Part shown: positions 24,774 through 36,700 of the stretch, piece by piece
How positions within the stretch are numbered: the first letter of the stretch is position 1
How the letters are laid out: the number at the start of each line of letters is the position of its first letter
Source of the DNA: Litsea cubeba
Lineage: Eukaryota > Streptophyta > Magnoliopsida > Laurales > Lauraceae
Assembly (NCBI GenBank): GCA_012931725.1
Contig: CM022944.1
Span: forward strand, 31,811,641 to 31,875,640
DNA length: 64,000 nt
Direction of reading: 5' to 3'
Made by a program: the position numbers and the translations under genes
Notes under the pieces: generated by a model
What the model was told of the DNA's origin: nothing
The model's database searches: none
Seen by the model: only the letters and a program-made list of their open reading frames with translations

Positions 24774-27700
24774 CGTTTGGTTTGTGGAACTCAAGGACGT
24801 GTCAGCTGATGTGTTTATAAAGGTTGGTTTAAGTCTCCTTATACAACTATGAGTCATATTCTTACAATAGGACTTTAGTTAGATATTGTAATTGCCCAAA
24901 GCATCCTTGATTGAGCTATTGGCTCTAGTGGGTCTCAAATGGGCGCCATATATACTCAACATAATTTTATATAAATTTAATCTAAATTGAGCATAGCCAT
25001 ATACTATTAACTAATTAAATTAATTAATTATCAATAATCACAATTTTACCCAATTTACTTTATTCCTTTATTATTTTATTTTAATCGAGTGTAAAATTAC
25101 AGTTTAGTCCAAATAGTACAATTGAGGCAACCTACTAACCTAACTGTCATTGAGACTGAGAATTATGGAAACCCTTGTAATGAATCCCAATTTCCCTAAT
25201 TCATCTATTTGGGAGCAAAATTCAAGGAAACCTTAGCAATTGGGTATTTCTAGGTTTAGGTCCTTACGTTCTCCCCCACTTAAAGAAACTTGTTCCTCCA
25301 AATTTACTACAAGTAGGTAACAAGACCACAACTGCCCTTTGATGTACCAATTTGATGAAAGAGAATAAGTTCTGGGTTGAAGTAGATAACATCTTGAAGG
25401 TCTTTATTCCACTGGTGAAAGTGCTACAAGTGGTTGATGGCGACACCAAACCAACTATGGGTACCCTTATGATGCCATGAATATAGGGCAAGGAAAGCCA
25501 TCCGAGAGTAGGAGAAATACTATTTAGTTTTACGACCATTTCAAAGCCAAAACAAGTGCAAAAAATGCTCAAATTTAAATATTTTCATACCTAGGAGACA
25601 TCCCTCAAGAGCCTCCTTACGTATTGGCTTTGAAATGTCGATTCCAAGTTGTTTTTTTTATGGTTCTCTACTACAAAGGCAAAGAACTCTTTCCAAATCC
25701 TTCTCTATTGGAAAATAATAATAACAAAATAATAATGATAATACGGAAGTGTCGTGGGGCCTTCTAAAAAGCTGTTGGACTTGAGAGGTGCGACCGATAT
25801 GTGCTGAACACACATTGCTATAGGTGTGTATTGGCTAAGAAGCATAGTTGTCAAGTTTGGTTCGTTTCGGGCGAAATTCCTGATTTATCTCGATACGTTC
25901 AGGATTTCGAACTGAATAATACTACTAAATATATTCGGTTGGCTATTCGTTTGAATTCGGGCGAATCCTAAAAATTCAGCGCAGACCCCTAATCTCGGAC
26001 GAACAACATCCAAAACCTTTGATTCGGCCGAGCTAAAGGATACCCATTAAAAGGAAAAAAATCATCGAGCCTTGAACATTTCCAGTGACGACTCGTTTCT
26101 TCCTGCCCAAAATCCGAGCCTCAGATGTAGGCAGCCATTAATCTTCTGATCCTTCTATAAATCCACGCCCAAGATGCCATTATTAAGCAAATGGTCTTCA
26201 AGTACCTCATGTCCCTTCTCCTATTTTGGAATTCATCACTTGGCAAAGATTGGGTCTCTGGGCTCTGCCTCTCTGGCCTCTTCGTGGTTGGCATATTGCT
26301 CGCCGAAGCTCGTCTTTGTTGCAGAAGACACAGTCACTGGCTGGATCTCCATTCTCCAGATACGCTGGATCCTCTTTGTCTTCGTCAAGCTATTTCCCCT
26401 TTCTTTCCATTTTTCTCTTCGTTTGTTTGAGATTGTCTCTTATATGATAAGAGGGCTGGATGATGTACACTGTGTGGCCCTCTTACTTTAGGCGTTGATG
26501 AGAAATAACGAATGTGAGGCCCACTTCTTTACAAGAGATGATTTCTAGAATTTTTGATTTCATTGTTTCCTTAGTTTTAGGTCCACTGACATAGCACATC
26601 TGTTTAATTAGATAAGCATTCCTTATTCTATCTGTAAGGTGCCACTAGGATGCACCAGACTGGTAGAGGAGGAGACTGAGTCCGGGATAAAAATGACAGC
26701 CATATTATGTCAAGGTTTTATCCCTTTTAAATATTTTGGCAGTCACCATCAGTCCATCACTATTACTGGAAAATAAAATTAATTTCAGAATTATTAGATG
26801 AGTATGCTCAATTTTAATTTTTCATAATTTGGCCCACTGAAAAATTTGATGCTCAGTTTACTTTTACACAATTCCTTGTCCAACGCTTAGAATAATCTGG
26901 ATTTAAATGTGTAATGTTTACAAAATTTGATGCTCAGTTTACTTTTACACAATTCCATGTCCAACACAATTTTAATTTTTAATAATTTGGCCCACTGAAA
27001 AATGTGTAATGTTGTATGCAAAATTAATTTATCATAATTGGGCCCACTTAAAATTTTGATGGCCAGTTAGCATTTAGCTTTGTTACAAAAGTCCCTGGCC
27101 CACCATGAATGCAACAATATTACTCTTGATTTAGAACTAAAACAAAAAGTTTATGAAACCTTATAGAAGTAGATTTATTTTTTTGAACTTCTGTGGGCCC
27201 CAATAATCAACATCTGAACCTTTAATCCATTTAATCATCATCTGAACCTTTTGCAAATTATATTTGTGATGCTTGGTAGAATGAAATTTTCTATATATGT
27301 AATTTTTTAATATTTTCCGAAACGAATTTCCAAATTGAAAAACGAAATGTCCGAATCGACCAAAATATTTCATTTCGGAACCAAACCGAAACGGAGTCCA
27401 AAACGAACTTGACAACTATGCTAAGAAGACTAAAATCGACCAACTTGGGCCAAAGCCTATGTGAGCACTACTATTGGATTTATTGCAATGGTGCGGGCCA
27501 ATATAGTTGACATTTAGAAACATGGTTAGACAATTGTGATAGCAAGAAAACATTTATAAGTTTAATATTTGAGGGCAGAAACACTGAGGTTATCGTGCCA
27601 GTGATAGGAACACTTTCTCTACTTCGTGAACTTTGTTACGCACAACGGAAATGTACCATTAACACATAACTACGAAGCAAATAACAAACAAGCAATCACA

Positions 27701-30700
27701 CAAGGGTACACATAGCAAGATTGATGAAGCAAACAACAACCAATCACATAAGGAACCACAGCAAGATTGACATGATTCGGTAATGTGCCTACGTCCCAGG
27801 AGAAAGAGAGCTTTCTTCATTATTTTCTCACTTTTCTTCTGTTCTTCCCAAGTTAGGTTTACAAGTTACGTCATAATTTATAGCTCGTCTTTTCTTAAGG
27901 CTTAAGAAAGGTTAACTTGCAAATATCATATAACTTGTAAACCCTAACCCTAAAGAAGAAAGACAAAAAATAAGAAAAAGGGATAAGAGATTTCTCTTTG
28001 GCCTTAGACGTAGGCATATCGCCGAACCACGTAAATCTTGCCGTGATTTTTCCCCCATATGTGTGCTTGATTGAATTTGTGTGCATCATGATTGTGCATC
28101 AATCGCAAGTTATTGTTGTGTGCACCTAGTGTTATTAGAGAACCAGATTTGTCTAGGTGGATCATTGGATTTCTCCAAGGAGTCGGGCAAGCGGGCGTGC
28201 GGAAGAAGATGAGGGACGAGGATTAAAGGCAAAAGGTTGTCAAGTGCGATCAACATATTTGAAGGAGGTCCTAGTTTCTTTTGTGGATTGATTAGGGCAT
28301 TGTGATCAAGGAAAAAAGCCAGAGGAATCCCCTCTTGAAGGCGAAGAAGAGGAATGTCGCACGCTTCATAGGTTGTACTGTGTTGTGCCCAAAGAGCAGT
28401 GGGTCAATTGGGGGGTGGGGGGAGCAACCACGATCAGATCCCGAGGAGAGCTGCTCCACATGTCACTATAGGATTGATTTCCTCTCGTCAACTACTTGCG
28501 CTTTTTAAGGAAGCGGAAGAGGTGGGGGGGGCAACCACGATCAGATCCCGAGGAGAGCATGTCACTATAGGATTGATTTCCTCTCGTCAACTACTTGCAC
28601 TTATATGTTTGTAGTGTAAAGAAATAGGCCATAAGGTCAAACCGACCTAATGGGTCAGCTCGACCCATGTTCTGGGTCAGCCCCTGTATGAGTTGTCAAT
28701 AGATTAGATAGATACTAATCTCTTTAGTTAAGGCTGTAATCTTGTAATTAGATCCTAGTTACCTTAACATTTCCTGTAATCTTGTAATTAGATCCTTTAA
28801 TCTAGGCAATACTGTGTTATATAAGGATTCATCGTCAATACAAAAATAAGCAATTCTCTTGCAAACTTTTTCTCTTGTATGCTTCTAGTTTGTGTTCTGG
28901 ATAATCTCACATGGTATCAGAGCCCTTATAGTCTGTCCATTCAAGCATAAGAGGAGTTTCGAAGCAGTCTTGTTCGTCTGTGACTGTTCAGTCAATCTGA
29001 TCAACAGTGGGACCCATCTCAGATCAATCGACCACACTAGCAAGCAGCACCATTAGGGCCGCCCATTTATTCTTGGTTTTTTAAGCATTTTTCAAGATTT
29101 ATCAGCTTCATCAGGTCAGTGTTTTACCCATTTTTCTGGATCGATAGTTTTTCAAGACAGTCTTTCCTTTTTCTCATCAGAATCACATCCAACCATTGGA
29201 TCAGACTGGTTCTTCTTCCAATAGGATCGAAAATTAATCTAGATGATAAACTAGAAGACCGATTAGTGCATAGATCATTCTGTGAGAAGAGCTGGTCATT
29301 CTAGCACATAATTTTTGGACGCCCAGGCACTGTTTTTTTTCTGTTTTCCTTCTCATTTACTGGGATTTCAGATCTGGGTACTGTTTATGTGGTTGGATTT
29401 CAGATCTAACTTAATTCTAAACATTCTGTGATCATTTTGGTTTGTTCCAAATGTCTTCTAATCGAACTATATTGGGTATTACTAGCAAACTTGATGGCAC
29501 CAATTATCCCTATTGGTCCCAACTAATGCAAAATTTCTTCAAAGGTAAAAAAACTATGGAAATATGTTGCTCAGCAGATCCCCACACCAGATAGTAAGGT
29601 TGATACGTATGAGGAATGGGAAGCTTCCGTCGGGAAAATAAATTCTTGGATTGCTAATTCAGTCACTCCATCTATTGGGAATCAGTTGGCTAAATTCAAT
29701 TATCCTAAGGCTGCTTGGGATTATTTAGCACGACTATATACCCAGTCTAATGCTGCTCGCCGGTATCAGTTAGAATCAGAAATAAAAAATGCAGACCAAG
29801 GAAATGACTCCATTCATGATTTCTTCATCAAAATGACTGCCTTATGGGATCAACTGGCTCTAATGGAACCCACTTTTAAAACAACTGATGATGTTCACAC
29901 CTTTGAAGTCTATAGGCAGCAGACTCACCTGGTTCAGTTCCTTATGGCCCTCCGCCCTGATTTTGAACATGTTCGTGGTCAATTATTACATCGGTCACCC
30001 CTGCCTTTCGTTGATACGGCACTCTCGGAACTTCTGGCAGAAGAGCAAACTCAACTTTCTCTTACAAGGAAGAAACATGTGGAACCCACACATGTACTAT
30101 CAGCAAATGTTAGTACCCCACAGAATGATCGATCTTTTCCGTCTGGTACCAATGACTTTTGCAATTATTGTAAGAAGAAAGGACACTGGAAATGGGACCG
30201 CCCAACCGGACCTCAACGGCCAAATAATAAGAACAAACAATCTGGTCAACAAACCCATCGTGGTCCCATGCAATCTTATCCACAGCGACCCTATGCTGCC
30301 AATGTTACTGAAGATGACAGTTTTGTGCCTCCGCAAATGGATCTTACATCTCAGATTCAGGCTATGATTGATGAGCGCATGCAACAGTTGTTTCTGGCTT
30401 CCTCCACTGGTTCTGCTTCTCAGATAGCCACTGCACCCTCAGCCTCTGGTTCTGCCATGACCATTTCTGGTCCGTCGGATACTCTTGATTCTACATGGAT
30501 TTTTTATTCTGGTGCATCCTATCATATGACAAATGACGTTTCCAAACTTGATAATTGTTATACCCTTGCTAGCTCTCTCACCATCCATACAGCTGATGCC
30601 ACTCCTCTCCCAGTCTCCCTTATTGGCTCCATTTCAAATAAGTTGATCTCTCTCACTAATGTTCTGTGTGTTCCTCACCTGTCTATCAACTTAATCTCTG

Positions 30701-33700
30701 TTAGTCAATTGACTTCGTCTGGATTTCTTGCTTCATTTTCTTATACTGGTTGTTCTGTGCAGGATCCGCGCACCGGGAGACAGATTGGGACCGGCCTTAG
30801 GTCAGGAGGACTTTACTACCTCCACTCGCTGCACCTTCCATCATCCAGAATATCCCCTACCGCACTTGTTTCATCTACATCACCCTTTGCCCTTTGGCAC
30901 TCTCGTTTAGGCCATTTATCTTTAAATAAAATGAAGTTTTTATTTTCTAGTGGTGTATTTGGAAACATTTCTGTATCAGACATTTCTACATGCTTTGGTT
31001 GCCATTTTGGTAAACAACATGCTTTCCCTTATAATAAAAGCACTTCTTTTACTATTGCTCCTTTCGCTTTGGTGCATTCTGATGTCTGGGGACCTGCTTC
31101 TCAGCCAACGAAAGGTGGTTCTATTTATTATGTGCTGTTTATTGATGATTTCACTAGATATACTTGGTTGTATTTAATGAAAAAACCGTTCTTAGTTATA
31201 CACTATCTACACTGCTTTCTCCACCACGGTTTCCACTCAATTTAACACGAGGATTAAAATATTCAGGTCTGACTCCGGGGGAGAATACATGTCCCACAAA
31301 TTCCGTTCTTACCTGACCAGTCAAGGGACTCTAGCTCAATTATCCTGTCCTGCCACACCTCAGCAAAATGGTGTAGCAGAACGGAAACACAGACATATCC
31401 TAGAAACTGCTAGATCCTTGATTTATTCCTCACATGTTCCTCTGCAATTTTGGGGGGAAGCAGTCCTGACTGCAATCTATCTGATTAACAGAACACCATC
31501 CTCTGTATTATCTGGCACATCTCCCTATGAAAAATTGTTCTCCTGTAAACCTGACTTGTCCTATCTCAAAGTTTTTGGCTGCACCTGTTTTGTTCTGTTA
31601 CATGACAATGAGAGAACCAAACTTTCTCCAAAATCCACTGTCTGTGTTTTCTTAGGATATGGCATCGAACAGAAAGGCTATCGATGCTATGATCCTAAAA
31701 CCAATAGGTTACGGGTCTCTCGTAATGTCACCTTCTTGGAACATATACCTTTCTATACATTACCTACACAATCCCCTTCTCCTGAGCAACCTACGGTTTA
31801 TCCTCTTGATCCCTTTCCAGACCTGTTTCCTTCCGATACCCTTTCCCCTCCACCCCTGCAGGTATATCATCGTCGGCCCAAACCTACGTCTGCCCCTTCG
31901 GACTCTGCAGCCCCACCTCCTCCTTCTGATCATGGGCCTATCTCTTCTGCTCCAGATGTGCAGGATCCTTCTCAAACTAGAAGGTATCTAGTGCGTACCA
32001 GAATCCCTCCCTCTAGATTTGGCTTTGTTTGTACTGATCATTTTTCTCCATCATATAAGTCCTTCCTTGCAGCTATTCATACCTTGGCAGAACCACAATC
32101 CTATAAGGAGGCCATTACTCATCCGAACTGGAGGTCTGCCATCGCAGAAGAACTTACAGCTCTGCAGAAAACTCAAACATGGGATCTTGTTCCTCTTCCC
32201 TCCAGGAAACGGGCTATCGGCTGCAAATGGATATTTAAGATCAAGACCAAATCTGATGAATCTGTTGATCGTTACAAGGCTCGCTTGGTGGCCAAAGGCT
32301 ACACACAAGAATATGGGGTAGATTATGAGGAGACATTTGCTCCGGTTGCTAAGATGACAATTGTTCGTACTTTTATCTCTGTTGCCGCTGTTAGACACTG
32401 ACCACTCTATCAGCTCGATGTCAAGAATGCCTTCTTGAATGGATTCCTTCAGGAAGAAATCTATATGCATCCTCCTCCAGGCGTCGTGAGACCTCCTCAT
32501 TATGTATGTTGTCTCAAACGTGCTTTATATGGACTCAAACAAACCCCTCGTGCTTGGTTTAAACGGTTTAGCACCAGCATCATCAGCATTGGTTTTTCTC
32601 AGAGTGCTCATGACTCCGCTCTCTTCACTCGCTATTCGCGATCTGGCTGTGTGTTCCTGTTACTCTATGTCGATGATATGATTATCACTGGCAATGATGC
32701 TTCTGGTATTCTATCCTTGAAGCGTTTTCTTCATCGACAGTTTGAGATGAAAGATTTGGGTCATCTGCGGTATTTTTTGGGCATTCAAGTTGCCTACTCT
32801 CCCACAGGATACATTTTGTCGCAAACAAAATACTGCAATGAAGTTCTCCACCGCGCTGGACTCACAGATCTTAAGCCTGTCTCTACTCCGATTGAACATA
32901 ATCTGAAGCTTAGAACCACTGATGGGGATCTACTTTCTGATCCAACTCGTTATCGTGAAGTGGTCGGCAGCTTGGTTTATCTGACCATTACCAGACCAGA
33001 TATTACCTATGCGGTACATGTGGTAAGCCAATTTGTTGCACGACCCACTCATCTTCACTGGGCTGCTGTACTGCGCATACTGAGATACTTACAAGGAAGT
33101 TCCAACCGCGCCCTCCTTCTTTCCTCCAGTCAGAATCTTACTCTGCATGGCTATTCTGATTCTGACTGGGCAGGAGATGTCAATGATCGGCGCTCTACCA
33201 CAGGCTTCTCCATCTTTCTTGGGTCCTCTCTCATCTCTTGGAAGAGCAAGAAACAGGACGTTGTTTCACTGTCATCCACTGAAGCCGAATATCGTGCTGT
33301 ATCTCACACTACTACTGAAATTATTTGGCTTCGCTGGTTGCTTTGGGATTTAGGAGTTCTTGTTCCTAAATCTACCTCTCTCTTTACGGACAGTGAAAGT
33401 GCACGGAAATTGGCAACAAATGATGTCTTCCATGAATGATCCAAACATCTTGAAGTTGACTGTCACTTCATCCGTCAACATGTTCGAAGTGGTACTATAA
33501 AGCTCTTTCAAATCTCATCAGCTGCTCAGATAGCAGATTTTTTCACCAGGAGCCACTCCACTTCTCGCTTTTCGGAGCTAGTTTCCAAGCTCTCTATGGT
33601 CACTTTCTCCCATCCAAAGCTTGAGAGGGATTGTAAAGAAATAGAGGGATTGTAAAGAAATAGGCCATCAGGTCAAACCGACCTAATGGGTCAGCTCGAC

Positions 33701-36700
33701 CCATGTTCTGGGTCAGCCCCTGTATGAGTTGTTAATAGATTAGATAGATACTAATCTCTTTAGTTAAGGCTGTAATCTTGTAATTAGATCCTAGTTACCT
33801 TAACATTTCCTGTAATCTTGTAATTAGATCCTTTAATCTAGGCAATACTGTGTTATATAAGGATTCATCGTCAATATAAAGATAAGCAATTCTCTTGCAA
33901 ACTTTCTCTCTTGTATGCTTCTAGTTTGTGTTCTGGATAATCTCACAAGTAGGACACCACCTTCCCGGTCGTCACCAACCGCATAGTAATATGCCTTGTA
34001 TAATGCTCCTTGTTTGGCGTGCATCTCAATGCTACCCATTTCTACCTGTGGAAAAGGTCCTAGGTCAAACCTGACTTGTGTGATTCCAGCACAAGCCAGG
34101 CATTTTAGACCAAGGTCAGGACCAGGTCAGGCTGACCTACAACATAGCCCAAGGCACGACACCAAGAAAGTTGACATCAACTCAATTCATTGTTGTTGTC
34201 AGCATGGGCAAAAGGTTTGGGTTGACCAGATTGAGGGCTTCAAGTTGTTTAGCAAGTTTCAAAGTCATTCGAACTTGGATTTTCAACCAATTTTTTTCCG
34301 GTGCGCTCCCAAGGACGAGATCTTCTCAGTAGGGAGGGAATTTGGCAGTTTGAAAAAAGGGGAGATTTAGGTAAATAAAAGTTTCATTTACAATGAAACC
34401 AAAGGGTTCAAGCAACAGGTACGAGATCGAGTTGTTTAACGGCAATAACAACTTCAAATTATAGCAACAAAGAGTGAAACTGAATATAATCTTTCTTCTA
34501 AGGTTTAGCTATCTTTCCATTTATAAACCAAACTTTCTCGAAGCTTTAACAATCTTTCCATTTATAAATCCAAGCCAATTGAGATCATTTAAGAAGATCG
34601 ATTCCGTAAAACTTCATTATAGTTATTTGAAAAGGCTCCTAATATGGTTGATTGCGAGGAGTTATCAAAACTCAAAGAGGGTTCAACACATGGCTACACA
34701 AAGAATTAGGATCATAACCAGTGACTGCAGAGATGATTTAGGGTGACACAAAACTAAGTAGTTTATCTACCAAGAGTCACATGACTGATACGAACCCAAC
34801 AGATCACCTAAAGACAAAGCCGACGGACAAGAGCCATAAAAAGTCTTGCCAGAGTTAAAATTGAGCAGGAATAAGATCGTAGCACACAGAACCCTCAGAT
34901 CTGAAATCATCAAACAGATTACCTCCGTTCTTTAAAAAATTATCAATAATGGCCAAAAAATAAAAATAATAAAAATAAAAAGGGAAACTACATGGCTGTT
35001 GGTAGGTTTCCTCAAAGCCACTCCAAATGGATCTCTTTCTTCATAAAGAGCACTGTTGGGAAAATCTCTCATTAGATATAACCAAAATGTACAAGAAACT
35101 CCGGAAGAAACCCCAAAAGTAACTGACAAACTCATTAAAACAAAGCTAAGCCACGAATGAACTTTTTTCTTGAAACTAAGTAACACTTAAACTGGAACAT
35201 ATTTTTTGTTGGAGCTGAGATAACCCACATCAAATAACTTTTGTACCCCTTTTGGAGTACCACTTGTATGACTAGATGATGTCAGTCGCACTCCGCCCAC
35301 CAAATTCCATAGTCAAGCTCTAAGACCAAGTTGCTCTATAGAATATGCATGGATTGTTGTTGTGGGAAAGTAAAATATCAAAGAATAGAGTAAGAGAAGG
35401 GAGAGAAAAGAAAGGAGAAGGAGAAGGGAAAAAAATAAGTTATCCTTGAGACAGCCACATGGATATTTTATTACAATTCAGTAGATTTACAAAAGCGTCT
35501 AAAATACCCCTAACTCGAGCACTGAAAAAAACAAGAAAAAGAAGAGAATTAGACATTCTTTGATGTCTCTAATAAACTAAATATAATCACATCAAACATC
35601 AGTGTTTAGGAACTCATAATTGCCATAAAAATTCCCTTCACAAATGTCAACAAGTCTTTCTTCTCATTTCTCACTTTTGTTTCACAAGGACGCACAGATA
35701 CTATAGAAAATGCTGTAAATTAAGATGTCCTGCATCATTTCTTTTCTTTTCTTTTTCTTTTTTTTTTAGTATGTCCTGCATCAATTCCTCAATTTGTTTC
35801 TTATTTTGGTTGCTAGTTTTTTGGAAACAATGACTACGTTTTATAAAAACAAAGCTAGCATGCATAAGAGGGAAAAAATATCAAACGTTATATATAAAAG
35901 AGCGATGTCAGACTCTTGAGACCATGGTTCGTAGTGGCCGCATTATCCGCCGTAGCAGTCGAGGCCACTATGCTATTTTGAAAATAGCGGAGCCACGGTC
36001 TAAAACCTAGTAGAGTCAAATAGTTTTTATTTTAAATATTGTTTTTCCTATTTCTTCTCCTCAGTATGTTTAACTAAAGTTGTCTCTACTCTTATAAGGC
36101 TTCAAATCACTAAAAAACCACAAGATTGCCCGTTATACAATATTCAGTTTTTTTTTACTACTTAAAAAAGTCACACTGCTACATCGCTATGTGTCACCGA
36201 AACCACTACATAACATTTTGACCACTGGCCGCTACGCCCGCCGCAACCGCTATTTTGATCCTTGCTTGAGACTCTTTAGCCCGACCATCAAACATGTCAC
36301 TTGCTTCCCGAACCATAAGTTAAAAAAACATACCGAATCTTGCTAACTAACAATTTAATTTCTCCTATCTACATTATACAAGCTCCAAGGAAAAGCACAT
36401 TGTAAGGATCTCCACTAAGTGGCACGCCGCACACCTCAAATCCTCATGAAGAAAAGGAAAAAATGACATGAAACTACAACCTCAGCAAAGCTTCCATATT
36501 GAGTCATAAGATGACAATTCCTGTATCCCGGTGGCTCAGTAATTCCCCACATTGACTTTATTTTCAAGTAGCAACAATGGATAATTGAAGATCGCGATTT
36601 AATGGTATAAATACAGCAGTTGAAGCATTCAATGGTTTTTGCAATCAAATAAGCAATGCCTCCACCCTAATTCTCCTTGGATCAAATGATCTAGTAAAGG

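Larger units (their letters stand above)
28615..33947 (+). mobile_element. complete but defective Ty1/copia retrotransposon
   Basis: 5.3-kb element with 297-bp LTRs starting TGTAAAGAAATAGG and ending CTCACA, an initiator tRNA-Met primer site, gag-pol in copia order (gag, protease, integrase, RT, RNase H) and a purine stretch before the 3' LTR. I count five differences between the LTRs, so the insertion is fairly recent. Flanks TGTAG (28610-28614) and AGTAG (33948-33952) share four of five bases, a slightly altered target duplication. It lies antisense in PRA1 intron 2. Confidence 0.93.

Noticed and set aside
24597..24857. Ser/Leu- and Arg/Glu-repeat ORFs
   Set aside because: They translate the (AG)30 microsatellite.
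36600..36645. Minus-strand ASTAVFIPLN text as PRA1 exon 3
   Set aside because: It has no AG acceptor nearby and meets a stop after ~20 codons. The exon at 6645-6574 fits in phase, splice sites and protein text.
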